A DNA stretch of 64,000 nucleotides from Agapetus fuscipes. Lineage: Eukaryota; Arthropoda; Insecta; Trichoptera; Glossosomatidae. The DNA lies in contig OX637339.1 in NCBI GenBank assembly GCA_951799405.1, positions 9,858,001 through 9,922,000 of the forward strand. The letters run 5' to 3'. Made by a program: the position numbers and the translations under genes. How positions within the stretch are numbered: the first letter of the stretch is position 1; each line of letters starts with the position of its first letter. The notes beneath the pieces were generated by a model that saw only the letters and a program-made list of their open reading frames with translations, did no database searches and had not been told where the DNA came from. Positions 12,001 to 22,100 of the stretch are shown here, piece after piece.

Positions 12001-15000
12001 ACCGAATATTGGTAATATTTGTATGAAAACTAATCAGCTGTTCACTTGCGGCCATCTTGGATTGACAGGTATTCATAAAAATATTACTGATATTCGGCAG
12101 GTAGGATCTACAGTGGTGATGAGACTTCCAGCCCAGGTGTTTACATGTGGCTATAGTTTTCTATCTACCAATTTGATCGCTTGATATATTGAGACTGCTG
12201 GGGTGCTCTTAGGTGATATGTTTCCCTCACAAGCTTTTGAAAGAGTAAAAATAACTGCCACTAACTTGGGTGTGGGGTGGTGAGGTGCAGAACCACTTTC
12301 TTGCTTCTGCCGAGTCCAAACGGCCCCCCGCTCTCCTCCTGGAAGGTGGTCACATACTGGAGATGCAGTGAGAGACAGGACTGCCCTCGGGGTATGTCTC
12401 CAGGGTGGCCCCAAAGGAGGCGGTGCGAGGTCAGCACTACCTCTCCATTTGCAAAATGTGTCTGCAATGATTTAAATAAAAGAAATATAGTTTGCAAGGT
12501 GTTTGTTTGTTTGAGATTGTTTGTGTTTGCGGGGTGTATGTTCATTTGAGATTTGGGTTTTATATTGTAGGTCCACATGCGGCATGTGTAAGCGCGAACT
12601 TATATGTGTCTGCTTATGGAAATGCATTTAACATGAATCTTAAATGCAATATATCTTTGCAACTTAGATTATAGGTTATAGATGGAGCATCAGAGGCGTT
12701 TGATGTGCCAAAATAATTGTGCCCTAGGGCGTCTTCTTCATGCAAATGAGGTCTTGTTATAATCGGTTTCCAGGCAACATCTAAGAAAATTGACAAAAAG
12801 AAAGAGTCCAGTCAATAACTCAGTTGGTAGAGTGCTTGCATTCCATGCCAAGAGCTTGGGTTCGAATCCCACCGAGGGTGTTAAGAATGATTTCCTATTG
12901 CGGTGTTTATTTCAAACCCAAAACTAAATACCAGCAAGGGTTACTCGGTTTCCAGGGTTTTTTTAACAATCATTGTGTCTCTTTCTGGCGTATGACGCTG
13001 ATAGTTCATGCCTCAGTTTTTCCTTATTTACCTATTATTCTGTACCATGGTACATTTGTTACTATGGGAAAAAACAGGCGTACGCCATCTAAGTATGTCT
13101 TTTATATTGATCAATGGGCCTTGGGACTTGTTAAGAAATAAATACAATATTAAATACTGAGAGACTATGCTATTTTACCTACATAAATCTTTATCCTTTT
13201 TTAATCCTTGTAAAAACACAACAAAATATATATTTTTATATTTATTTGCAGGAATATTTTGTCATATTTTTCTAGTGAATTTATAATTTTCCTTCAAAAG
13301 CTATAACAAAGAAACAAATGAATTTCATACAATATTGTTTAATTCCTTTTTCAAATGACTATAGGTACCTATCAAGGTGGATAATATTGGGTGTGTACAT
13401 CGATATAAATAATATACATAGATGGAGCGCGTGAGTGTTTTCCTATACAAACGGTTGTGCCACAAAATTGTAGGCACATAATGAAAGAAAGAGAAAGAAA
13501 CATTAGAAATTTTGTTATGTTTCTATCTCTTTCGTGATCTCCATGACAACGTCAGGGGCCGTACTCAGGCCGCCACATTAAAAAATATGTACATAAAAGT
13601 TATTTTTTGTAAGCAAAGTATATTTATTGAAATTATAAATAATTTAATCACAGTGACTTACATTTTTCACAATTCGGTTAAGACTTGAGAATGGAATAAA
13701 AATGTGCCATATTATATTTACATAATTCTTACAATACATCAATAATCATCGTAAGTGGCGAGAAAATATTATTATTTAAGGTATATTTTTAATACATGCC
13801 CACAAGCAGACACCTGTAAGTTGACGCTAACACATGCTGCATGCTCACTTACATTAAAAATAATCTAAAATTAACATAAGCGCCACAACTTGAGCGAAAG
13901 TCTTGATTCCAGGGTCCAGGTGGACGCTATATATACCGATCTCAGCAAGGCGTTTGACCGGGTTGATCATGGTATTCTTCTGGGTAAATTGCATAGGATG
14001 GGCATTGGGCGTGGTTTGCTGAACTGGTTCAGCTCTTATCTTGGAGACAGGGTCCAGTATGTCTCTGTAGGAGGACACGACTCTGGTCCAATTGTGGTCA
14101 CTTCTGGTGTGCCACAGGGTTCGCACTTGGGTCCCCTGTTGTTTTTAATATTTATGAATGATCTTGGCGCGAATCTCGCTTGCAGTTATCTGATGTACGC
14201 TGACGACCTAAAAATATTCATTCAGGTAAAAGACATGGTCGACTGCCATAAACTGCAGACTGACTTGAGTGCTTTGACTGCCTGGTGCTCTACTAACAAC
14301 ATGCTGTTGAATACAAGTAAATGTTATTCTATCACGTTCACCCGTAATAGAAAGGTTACAAAATATGACTATAAAATCAACAGCGTGTGCATTGACAGGG
14401 TCACCGCGATCAAGGACTTAGGCATCACATTCGATGCAGAACTTACATTTAGGAAACATTACGAGATCATTACACAGAAATCATATAGGACTCTAGGTTT
14501 CATTTTTAGGATTACGAAACCATTCAAAAACCCAAGTAGCCTTATCGCATTGTATTACTCACTAGTCCGAAGCATACTAGAATACCAGTCCTTTATATGG
14601 TCACCCCACTATGCCGTTCATAAAGACAACATTGAACGTGTTCAAAAGTGTTTCACGAGGGTACTCTCTTACAGAGCAGGTTTAGGAAGGGGAAAGGACT
14701 AATAGCGATTATGAATTATGAATTAAAAAACTTTTTCCTGAGCGACTTCGTCACTTTAAGATGGATACGTTGTATGATAGGCGCATTAGTGCTGAACTTG
14801 TATATCTTTCTAAGCTCATACGTGGAGATCTGGACACAACAGATATTGAGTGTTTGTATTTTCATGGAAATGTACGATTAAGAAATAGCGAAACATTTAG
14901 ACTCAGAAAATACAAGTCCAACGTTGGTCATTTTCGACCTATTGACCGAATGATGAGGTCCTACAATGCCTTAGAGAGAGTTCTTCCTGATATTGACATA

Positions 15001-15745
15001 TTTTCCTGTTCAATTCAATCACTTAAAACTGCGATAAGGGGTAATTTTTGTCGAGATTGATAATTTTAATTTTATATTATAGGTATTTTTTATATTATAT
15101 TTTTGTTTATATTTGTAAACANNNNNNNNNNNNNNNNNNNNNNNNNNNNNNNNNNNNNNNNNNNNNNNNNNNNNNNNNNNNNNNNNNNNNNNNNNNNNNN
15201 NNNNNNNNNNNNNNNNNNNNNNNNNNNNNNNNNNNNNNNNNNNNNNNNNNNNNNNNNNNNNNNNNNNNNNNNNNNNNNNNNNNNNNNNNNNNNNNNNNNN
15301 NNNNNNNNNNNNNNNNNNNNNGGTACAGACTCTCGTCAAATAATTGTCCAAACGTTTGGCAAGTATCTCCAAATATCTCCTCCACACATTCCTAAATAAG
15401 ACATGGCATTAGTTCACTTCCTTGGTGTTGTTTACAAAAGATTTGGGTTCAAGAGCGAGGGTTGATCTACCCTTTTCGGCGTTTCCGTCTAACCTAAGTG
15501 TTGCACAGCCTTCACAACATAGCTGGCTTCTTCACATGTGAAAATAAATGGGTTCCACACACCAAAACTCCAGCGGTAAGAGGTATATAGGTACTAAATG
15601 TACAGCTTTATAACAGAAATTACAAAATATAGTACAAAAATTATCATACCTTGTCCTCACCATCGTACAGCCGGACGCCCTTCTCTCGTTTTAAATACTC
15701 TTCATCTTCCGTGAGCCTGGCTTCAATATACTCAAATCTATCCAT
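2853..15745 (-). CDS. Vps36: Vps36, ESCRT-II complex subunit (7 exons, 395 aa)
   Basis: Exons on the minus strand are 15745-15650, 12461-12266, 10855-10521, 9538-9374, 8800-8700, 7372-7258 and 3032-2853. Lengths 96, 196, 335, 165, 101, 115 and 180 keep one frame through every GT-AG junction, giving 395 residues; human Vps36 has 386. The order of domains matches the family: an N-terminal GLUE domain (about residues 1-135, starting MDRF and with the RLYDGED stretch), a helical linker (about 155-205, GIVGIERSLEEKQ) and the EAP30 winged-helix pair (about 210-395, with DKQGDIT, VNRARGLQLVSPEDLLNAC and GLRFYPNRF). The family binds ubiquitin and phosphoinositide on endosomes through GLUE and works with Vps22 and Vps25 to pass cargo to ESCRT-III. 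It lies head to head with ethanolamine kinase. No break was seen. The identity rests on recognised family motifs, not a database search. Confidence 0.95.
3134..3961 (+). pseudogene. RTE endonuclease (EEP/APE-like) part, broken
   Basis: The frame shows GDMNG (metal/catalytic Asn) and GSDHYLL (catalytic His), the two EEP landmarks; it starts within the domain. An in-frame TAG at 3833-3835 stops it after GDAW; reading on in the same frame stays element-like to a TGA at 3962, just before the RT frame begins in another register. Confidence 0.82.
3972..5774 (+). CDS. RTE reverse transcriptase open frame, 600 aa
   Basis: The reverse transcriptase carries out target-primed copying of the element RNA. 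Visible blocks: RLKNGKSAGFDGINGEML (about 97-114), VPIYKGKGDKKDCQNFRPIS, AFVDLEKAFDSVD, GVRQGCVMSPWLFN and the catalytic YADD at residues 330-333. The thumb/C-terminal part ends with GRGRPRKVW and an FVREECG block. No stop interrupts 600 codons, so this copy is recent. The upstream endonuclease is frameshifted relative to it. Confidence 0.88.
   Translation: MNEQRKIDERINKSFTDSKKEFWRWINADRNKSSALTTPGVKSAAGEMVWENEEVCKRWKNYFQEIFGQGERRIYEQTDEENELKILKEEMKVSISRLKNGKSAGFDGINGEMLKAGGECVIDWMFELCKLCVNAGVVPMDWRKAVIVPIYKGKGDKKDCQNFRPISLLSIPGKVFCKVIIKNVILTTSKRVSDIQSGFLAGRGCVDQIFTLRQLVEKQLSVRGKLFTAFVDLEKAFDSVDRGMLWDVLKAYGVNGALLNAVHANYENSMACIRIDGEYSEWFEVFKGVRQGCVMSPWLFNIVMDKCVRDARLDDCGLMIGESKVSVLLYADDAVLVSDSAVELQMMLSRLNEALKGNNLKLNARKTKVLIFERDDENMNYEFKINGMNVDVVNEFVYLGSKFEKDGRMAGEFERRIMKGRCVLGATACIARNQNLSKNVRLAVHGGILVPTLMYGSEAWTVSEREISKVHTVEMDYLRSMIGKKRSDRVRNDFVREECGVRESVKVKIKRSMLRWFGHLERMSDERLTKKVYVARIDGCRGRGRPRKVWKDQISEIANEWDIQSHNKRRTCMKKVMTLDEMKEVCKDRKKWRLICNVDF
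6280..7081 (+). mobile_element. hAT element, internally deleted, 802 bp
   Basis: Ends CAGTGCTAG...CCCCTG, imperfect inverted termini (CAGTGCTAGTTTAAGG versus CAGGGGCATTTTAAGG), flanked by the perfect 8-bp duplication ATAAGACC at 6272-6279 and 7082-7089. A plus-strand frame (6683-6940) has GERAFSKLKLTKNDLRS, the hAT C-terminal dimerisation motif; the rest of the transposase is missing. Confidence 0.88.
7258..7372 (-). CDS. Vps36: Vps36 exon 6, EAP30 domain
   Basis: Acceptor GAATTTCAG. It codes LMEAIGAPMSLRKFPSGACV and on to TAEM. The donor is GTAAAA in phase 0. The next intron, 4.2 kb, holds the RTE LINE and an hAT element. Confidence 0.9.
7831..8104. repeat. Long hairpin with hammerhead-like core, possible Penelope-type terminal repeat
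   Basis: Two arms of about 137 bases meet at the palindrome tgtgatcaca (axis 7967/7968). Read outward, each arm contains GAAGAAGCCCAT ... ATGGGCGAAACGTC. In the left arm (minus strand) this reads CTGAAGA, a GCCCAT/ATGGGC stem, then GAAACGTC, close to a minimal hammerhead with a self-complementary stem III. An extra A follows the CTGAAGA core. In the right arm the core is CTCAAGA. Confidence 0.65.
8265..8500 (-). repeat. RTE 3'-tail copy, minus
   Basis: Carries the reverse complement of the tail, ending cataccaacctattagtcaagg; diverged at the other end. Confidence 0.75.
8700..8800 (-). CDS. Vps36: Vps36 exon 5, EAP30 domain
   Basis: Acceptor GTTATCCAG; codes DAGGMMALADVWCRVNRARG and QLVSPEDLLNAC, the most conserved block of the family. 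Donor GTAAGT leaves AG, completed to AGA (Arg298) by exon 6. Confidence 0.94.
8838..9142 (+). mobile_element. SINE-1 copy in Vps36 intron 4
   Basis: Head ctggtccatagtctaatggt, B box GGGTTCGAATCCC (8891-8903), body, CR1-like end at 9067-9130. It starts 38 bases upstream (transcript sense) of exon 5. Confidence 0.87.
9374..9538 (-). CDS. Vps36: Vps36 exon 4, first winged helix
   Basis: Acceptor CATCTGCAG. Codes 55 residues beginning DKQGDITEDDTVRFKSYL and ending SLVESLV; donor GTGAGC, phase 0. This is the start of the EAP30 domain. Confidence 0.94.
9690..9800 (-). mobile_element. SINE-2 fragment
   Basis: gtccctgaaagggtcgcatg and tttgaaataaacaccgcaac; inner part deleted. Confidence 0.55.
9870..10105. 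mobile_element. SINE-1 remnants, two facing pieces
   Basis: Plus head catggtctagtaggttaaca to gcaattgggtcttgcttggg, then a minus head piece at 10040-10105. Strongly diverged. Confidence 0.5.
10141..10218. repeat. AT-rich perfect hairpin
   Basis: Arms of 38 bases (10141-10178 and 10181-10218) pair with one mismatch around a 2-base loop. Confidence 0.9.
10311..10499 (+). repeat. RTE 3'-tail copy
   Basis: cttataggttggtatgcggctgac to aacttagattagattag, with a short internal deletion. Ends 22 bases from the Vps36 exon 3 donor. Confidence 0.8.
10521..10855 (-). CDS. Vps36: Vps36 exon 3, GLUE end and helical linker
   Basis: Acceptor AATTTCAG. It codes residues 98-209: the KNPGPVQYSSFHYIKLSF strand and helix that close GLUE, then the linker GIVGIERSLEEKQKATDQSI. 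The donor is GTAAGA in phase 0. Confidence 0.94.
11392..11550 (+). repeat. RTE 3'-tail copy, diverged
   Basis: ttgacttataggttggtatgag start; the second half is degenerate. Confidence 0.7.
11715..11935. repeat. MITE-like repeat with three 41-bp tandem units
   Basis: Ends gattctgtccagtttgtcta and gaacagaatgtgtctagtgt are inverted. The middle (11779-11901) is three copies of a 41-bp unit containing ctagacttctagaccggcta. Related unexpanded copies lie near 8560-8640 and 40497-40670. Confidence 0.7.
11966..12134. mobile_element. Short inverted-repeat MITE (169 bp)
   Basis: Begins GGGCTGGAAGTCTCATCACC and ends with its reverse complement (GTGATGAGACTTCCAGCCC). Relatives, some cut short, lie at 22325-22444 and in both arms of the 59-61 kb palindrome. 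It sits 132 bases downstream (in transcript sense) of Vps36 exon 2. Confidence 0.8.
12266..12461 (-). CDS. Vps36: Vps36 exon 2, GLUE domain core
   Basis: Acceptor ...CATTGCAG, then THFANGEVVLTSHRLLWG, the PH-like strand typical of GLUE. Donor GTTAGT leaves one base (A), completed by GT of exon 3 to make Ser98. Confidence 0.92.
12530..12682 (+). repeat. RTE 3'-tail fragment
   Basis: Only the last two thirds (gggtgtatgttcatttgaga ... gcaacttagattataggtta). It lies just upstream of Vps36 exon 2. Confidence 0.75.
12804..12965 (+). mobile_element. SINE-2 copy, tRNA-derived
   Basis: A box TAACTCAGTTGG, B box GGGTTCGAATCCC (12858-12870), then gtgtttatttcaaaccc. Truncated 3'. The head resembles a real tRNA more than SINE-1 does. 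Confidence 0.8.
13870..15121 (+). mobile_element. Jockey-superfamily LINE fragment with reverse transcriptase
   Basis: A frame at 13890-14702 carries AIYTDLSKAFDRVDHGILL, TSGVPQGSHLGPLLF and YADDLKIF (YADD near 14195). Coding similarity continues in another frame at 14761-15060 (LYDRRISAELVYL to IRGNFCRD, stop), so at least one frameshift exists near 14690. The 5' half is missing and the 3' end runs into the assembly gap. It is antisense in Vps36 intron 1. Confidence 0.82.
15122..15321. other. Assembly gap, 200 N
   Basis: Exactly 200 unknown bases, the usual placeholder for a gap of unknown length. It lies in Vps36 intron 1 right after the jockey-type LINE. Confidence 0.98.
15650..15745 (-). 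CDS. Vps36: Vps36 exon 1, start codon and GLUE domain start
   Basis: The ATG at 15745-15743 opens MDRF, the usual Vps36 start. The exon codes 32 residues ending GEDK, then donor GTATGA, phase 0. Confidence 0.93.
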
Positions 15746-15966
15746 TATAAATCAAATTGCGTTCAAATAATAACAATCAACGACAAAAACGCCTCAGACA
15801 TTTTCGTGTTTTGACATTGAAATATTTCAGCTTTGACAGCAGCTGTCTTCGAATCTGTGATTGGTTCGTGGTTGAACTGCGCATGCGCGTTGGCTCTAGG
15901 TATTTTTGCAAAACGTGTTCTTCGATTTTTGTCTATTCTTCATTCGCCAATCGGCAGCGTGACGGG
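15746..15966. promoter_or_regulatory. Shared bidirectional promoter of Vps36 and ethanolamine kinase
   Basis: The two start codons are 221 bases apart and point away from each other, so both 5' UTRs and core promoters must lie here or overlap the first exons. The interval contains TGCGCATGCGCG (15878-15889), a match to the NRF-1/Ewg palindrome, plus CCAAT boxes at 15860-15864 (minus orientation) and 15947-15951 (plus). No TATA box stands out. Bidirectional activity is inferred from the gene order. Confidence 0.7.
15878..15889. promoter_or_regulatory. NRF-1/Erect wing-like binding palindrome
   Basis: TGCGCATGCGCG fits the YGCGCATGCGCR consensus and sits 78 bases upstream of the ethanolamine kinase ATG and 133 upstream of the Vps36 ATG. 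This motif is common in housekeeping and bidirectional promoters. Confidence 0.6.
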
Positions 15967-16101
15967 ATGGATGTGACGCAATTTCGCGGGGATGACGTTT
16001 ACGTACCGGTATTTATAGACGAAAATAACGTGTTAGACGGTGCCGCTCTAGTCCTGAAATCCATACGCCCAATATGGGAGCACTCAAGGATCACCTACAA
16101 G
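15967..16101 (+). CDS. eas: Ethanolamine kinase exon 1
   Basis: Codes 45 residues, MDVTQFRGDDVYVPVFIDEN through HSRITYK; donor GTACGT, phase 0. Confidence 0.88.
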
Positions 16102-19100
16102 GTACGTTGTAAATAAATGTAAAAAATCGGCACTTTTTTCATGCCGTTAAAATCTTAGAATCCCTCCAAATTCCTATTGACGTTTCTTTAAATAGGATTT
16201 GAAATATTTTTTTGCGCTTTGATGTATTGTATATTTTTTATTTGACTTCATACAGTTATATTTGATTTGAATGAAGCCCACACGTGAATTGGGATAGAAA
16301 ATATTGTGTCGTCACCCGGCCGGGTTGCTAGGGAAAAGGCATTATTTTTTTTGTTATTGGTTGCTAAGGATGGCAGTCACAAACAAGACTGACGTTTGCT
16401 CGCCGAGAAAAAAGTTCCAAATTAAAAAAAAAAAAATTGAAAAATGTTTCGTCCTCATTTAATCTAAGTAAGTACTTACAGAAAATATACATTTTCTCTT
16501 TTGGTTGTCTGTGGCCTTGTTTTCAGTAAAAAAAAATTATTGACCTTTGTAGCCAAAAAAATGCAAATAAAAGTAAATTATGCTTCATAAATCGGCTTAA
16601 AGAAGTAATATTGTAGAAGTATTTTTTTTATATTTTACACTTCTGCATATAAAAAATATCTAAGTGAGGTCTGAGCATTTTTGAATTTGGAACTTTTTCT
16701 CGGCGAGCACACGTCAGTCTTGTATGGGACTGTGTGTGTCCTTAGCAAACACAAACAATATTTTTTTAATATTTTTTAGTGTTGATCTGTTAACACAATA
16801 TTTTTTATGCCATTTCCCTACCACTTGCAGCCGCCACCACCTGGCCGCTTGACGACACAATATTCTTTATGTCAATTCATGTGCGGACCTCATTTAACTT
16901 TTGTTCATGATTTTCACACTAAGTAAAAAACTCAATAAATTGATAAGAATACTAAAATGCCTTAATATAAGTAACTGACTTATTACTTTTTCAGATTATA
17001 GTAAAATGATATTTTTACGTATTTATTACCTTACAACATTTTATAAAATATTTTTATTTTAAATTATTATAGTAGCAATTACACATTTGTGTTTCAGGAA
17101 AAGGATGGAATAAAATTCAAAATTTGAAAATGGAATTTTCAATGCCTCCATTTTTTCACATTGTTTTCATTTCAGCCTGATATTGTCCATTCAAATCTTC
17201 AGTTTTGGCAAAATGTCTTCAGAAATAAGTATATAGATAATATCATTTATTGAATATTTTGTGCTTTAGGTGTTCACAGATGGCATCACAAATAAGCTGG
17301 TGGGATGTTTTTACAAGGGGAATGATGGAAAAGATTTGGAGGACGTCGTTCTAGTGAGGGTGTATGGAAACAAAACTGATCTTCTCATTGACAGAAAGGC
17401 AGAACTAAGGTAACAGGGCCCTGGTGGGCAGTTCATACCAACTATAAAGGAAATTTATTGAGCTTACAATTATAATTATGGCACTGTTACTTCTTCTATG
17501 TAGACTCTTGTACTGCATATGAATTATTCATACTATCCACTATTTTTAGCTCCTTACATAAATCAGTTATTGTTTGAGTAATGTATTAGCTATGAAGCTA
17601 CCTCTCTGATGCAACTGATAGCCATCTTTGAATCAATAAATCTAATTGAACGTTATGAATACCATGTGAGCAATGAGTTTTAAAGAATCAAAGGCAGCAA
17701 TCTAGGGGTTCTGTGTCAGCTTGCATTATTTATGTATATTATATCAAGGTTAAATATACCTTAGCAACGTAAATTGTTGGTTTTGATTGAAGGTTTTTTA
17801 GCAAGCATAATATTACAAGGCTTTTAATCAATATGTGCTAGGACCAAAAAAATTGGCAGCTGATCTGTAATGTTGGCGGCTAGGGCTTTAAAAAATTAAA
17901 TGTATTTTTTTGTTGTATTTCTTTTAACATGGGTAATAATGTATTTTATAATTTTTGTTTGACTGATAGGTTGGTATAAGACTTACCCCCATGTTTCAGG
18001 AAAATGGCATGTTTTTATATGAATGTTTGTTTAAGGCCGTGTTCGGGGAGCTAGCTTGAGCACTTTGAACGCTTACAGTAAAAATCGTGGTGGGGGTAGC
18101 TCGATCGCAAACCTCCCCGAACGATAAAAAGCGAATTTCATATGTCAACCAGACAGTAGCTGTCAAAGCTCGGCAGAACGGATGCAGATTTATCTTAAAA
18201 CGCATTATTGAGCCATGATTCTAATATTTCCAGCAGAATTTTCAATTATTGAAGAGCTTTTGATATCTCGAATCCATTATTTAACATTAATAATTGTGTC
18301 TAATATTTGTGTTGTTGAGGTTAGCTGTCAACTGTCAGTGGAACGGTATGAACCATTGGTTTGAAGTTAGGAACGCTTAAGCCGACCCACCTTTGCAAAA
18401 AAGCGAAAATAGCGAATGGCCGAGGTGTCGTGCGTGACGTCATAGCTCATAATATTTGCTTACGATGAGCTCCCCGAACGGTGTGTGAGTGCTTGAAACG
18501 CGCTCCCCGAACACGGCCTATGTATATCTTTGCAACTTAGATTATAGAAGGCCTACAATCAAGTTTAGATGAAAGCAAATTCTCATTTTTTGTGAAGGCT
18601 GGGAAAACTTATGTTATTAATATAAAATTGTCTCTCTTCTATAATCGAATTTTCATAGGCCTATTGACATTTAAGGCTTATATTTAACCCATTTAGACCG
18701 GAGGTTTTTTTTTGCGATTTTTTTTGTGAAATTCATAATTGTTACATGAAATGGTGTAAAAAAACTTTTTTTCAAGTAACTTTTTTTTTTAATGTTTCTG
18801 GTTTTTGAGATATGAGGTGTTCCGAAATCGGATCACTAGGCTCCACGGACTACATTTTTACACTATATGGGCGACGAAACTCCACAACATCTAATGGGTT
18901 TTCTTCAAATGTTTTGTGTAATTGCCAAGCTTTTTGTAAACTTAATTTGAAACAGAAGAACTAGGGGCTTGAATACCATTTCTTTCCTGTATGAAGCTCG
19001 ATACTAAGCAATATTTTCATCAGCTCTAGCCACATCTTCCATATATTGGTTGTATAATTTTATCATGTATGGCTGTTGAACCTGTATTTTTTTGGAGAAT

Positions 19101-22100
19101 AACATTTTACTAGACCGATAGGATTAATTCCAGCTCCTGAAAAGGCAACAATGACGATAATATTGTCATGCCACTGACAAACCATATTTCCCTGATTATC
19201 TGTGAAGTTGCGTAACCCTGCCTTTTGGACATTGTGGATACAAATCAATGTTTTCCCATTGGTGTGCAACTTTTGTGAGTTTTATTTTATTTTTTGAGGA
19301 AGTTTTTGCTCAAAAGAAGCAGGGGTAACTTCATTACCGAAGTAGAAATTAGAATCACCATTATGGACTAAATGTGCAGGTGCTCGGAGTAAGAAACCTT
19401 GTAGATTATTTTTGTTCCACCCTTTTCATCTTTAGAATCCTCATCCAAAATTGGCGTTATTTGCATTTTCAGGGGGTTCGATGATTATAGCCCTTGCTCA
19501 AATATTACTTTCTGTTTCTAGCATAACCAGAATGTCATTTAACGATAAGCCCTTTGACATCTTAAGAAAGGCCTGTTGTAACTAAAAATAATTAAAAATA
19601 TTAGAGCTCTTTGACGTCTGAATGTTTTAAATTTAGTAGTTTACTATGTTTATTATTTTATTTGATATTATAGATAAGTTTTGTTTTGTTAAATAAAATA
19701 AACTTGTACCTAAATAATAAAAAAATCAATCTAAACTTTCTCCACTACCGTACTGCATTGAATGTGATTTGAACTCGTATGAGCCTAGTGTTCCAAAATC
19801 GGAACACCCAACTTTACCAACCCCTAATAACGACAATATCACAAATTTCTGTATATTGTGACTAAAACACTGTAGTGTATGTTAAGTAGATTAGTAATAT
19901 CAAAGTTTATTTTCATGGAACCAAAAATGCAAAAGTAATAATTACCTAAGTGAAAAAAACCGTTGCTGAAATTGTCCAATATTGTATGTCAATGTTTCTA
20001 AATACATCACGAAGTCGTTACAGGTCTATGAACGTTCAAATACTTCTCACAAGCAAGCTACACTAGCCCTATCACCAACTTGATACTCCTAACGCCATTT
20101 TTTGTTGATATTAAAAAGTAAAAAAAAAAAAACTGCAACGAGTCTAGTGTTCCGAAATCGGATCACTAGGCTTAAATGGGTTAATGCACACCAACAGGCA
20201 GACACGTGTAAGTTTGCGGTTACACAGGCTGCATGTGCAGTAACAAAAAAAACAAACCTCACATGAACATAAACCTTGCAACTCCTGCTGCCCATCCTTG
20301 AAACCGGGGTGGCATTGGCAAAAGTGAACCAAGTTTGTACAGCATGGGAGTCAGCCTCCTACTGACCTATAAGTCAAGGAACACAAAAATTTCAAACAGT
20401 GGAATATAATCTAATCTAAGTTCCAAAGATATGTTACATTGGGGATTCACATTATATGCATTCTCACAAGAAGACACAAATAAATTCGCACTTGCACATG
20501 CCGCATGTGAACCTACAACATAAAAACTCAAATCGACATACACCCTGCTACTCTTGCCCTCCTTCCCTGAAACAGGGGTGACATTGGCAAAGTAAATCAT
20601 TTTTACAGCATGGGTGTTCAGCTGCATACCAACCTATAAGTCAAGGAATAATTACAAAATTTAAAATCAAATTAAAATTCAACAAAATTAAATGCCCAAG
20701 CCGCCGCCCACCAACATTGCAAATCAACCGCCATTTCTTTCGGCCCTTGCATAGTTCTTTCATTCCATTCATAGTCATAATCTTTTTAATGCATTCTCTC
20801 CTTTTGTTATCTGGATATCCCACTCGTTCCCTACTTAAAAAAATATGATCCATTCATACTTCTTTCCGTCTTGCTCTACCACTGCTTCTATTCATAATTG
20901 CAGTGTACACTCTCTTTGTAAGTCTTTCGTTGTTCATTCTCTCCATATGAAACCAACTTAACTTGTATTTTACTGTTATGTTTTTCTTTGCACCGCATTC
21001 TTTTCTCACTACAAAAAATATGAAAAATATTGTAATTACGTTATATTTGACTGATAAAAACAACTGTTTAGTGTATAATTACTGCTGATAGTGTAATACT
21101 ACTTAATTTTAGTCTAATTTACATGAAACAGCTCATAGATGTTTTACGTTAGATAACAATTTTAGCATAATATGACGCTCATACAATATTATATCGGTAT
21201 TTCCAGATTAAATTATTTATGATTTACCTAGCTGCTGCCATATTTATTCATTCATGGAGTAGGCACATTCAAAATATCCCTTGGCTATGCAAGGTAATAA
21301 AATGTATTGTTGATAACCAGGGACTTCTTATTTTACTTGTAGGTAATGATTGTAATGATAAAAGAACTTTGGTCATGTCTAGTTAGTGTCTAGGTTGTGG
21401 GGGTGTTTTTGATTTGTATTTTTAAAGTAGAGACGAGTTTTACAGCTCCGTGTCAGTCGTGGGGAAGTTAACTGTTTTATGACGCGGTATGCACAATTAG
21501 CTGACTAATTTCTTCAGTTTTTTCATAATTAGTGTGTATTTGACGGCAGGCTGCATCATAATTAGTGTGTATTTGACGGCAGGCTGCATCATAATTAGTG
21601 TGTATTTAACGGCAGACTGCATCATAATTAGTGTGTATTTGACGGCAGGCTGCATCATAATTAGTGTGTATTTGACGGCAGGCTGCATCATAATTAGTGT
21701 GTATTTGACGGCAGGCTGCATCATAATTAGTGTGTATTTAACGGCAGACTGCATCATAATTAGTGTGTATTTGACGGCAGGCTGCATCATAATTAGTGTG
21801 TATTTAACGGCAGACTGCATCATAATTAGTGTGTATTTGACGGCAGGCTGCATCAACCTAACAGTACCACTCCTCGCTGACCTCAGTGGGAAACAGGCAA
21901 AGCCTTAATAGTAGTTACAATGCATTATGATAACTGTTGGTTGCAGGAACATGAAGCTCCTTCACAAGGAGGGTCTGGCGCCTTGCCTGTACGCTGTGTT
22001 TGACAATGGCCTGGCCTACAAGTATGTGTCCGGTGTCACCCTCACCGTGCAGAGCGTGGTGCTGCCTTCAGTGTGGAGGCTGGTGGCCAGGCAGATGGCT

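Noticed and set aside
21524..21853. CRISPR array
   Set aside because: Units are contiguous without spacers, and the genome is eukaryotic.
21497..21908. Open frames on both strands with 11-residue repeats
   Set aside because: They arise because the minisatellite unit is 33 bp and lacks stops; it lies inside an intron.
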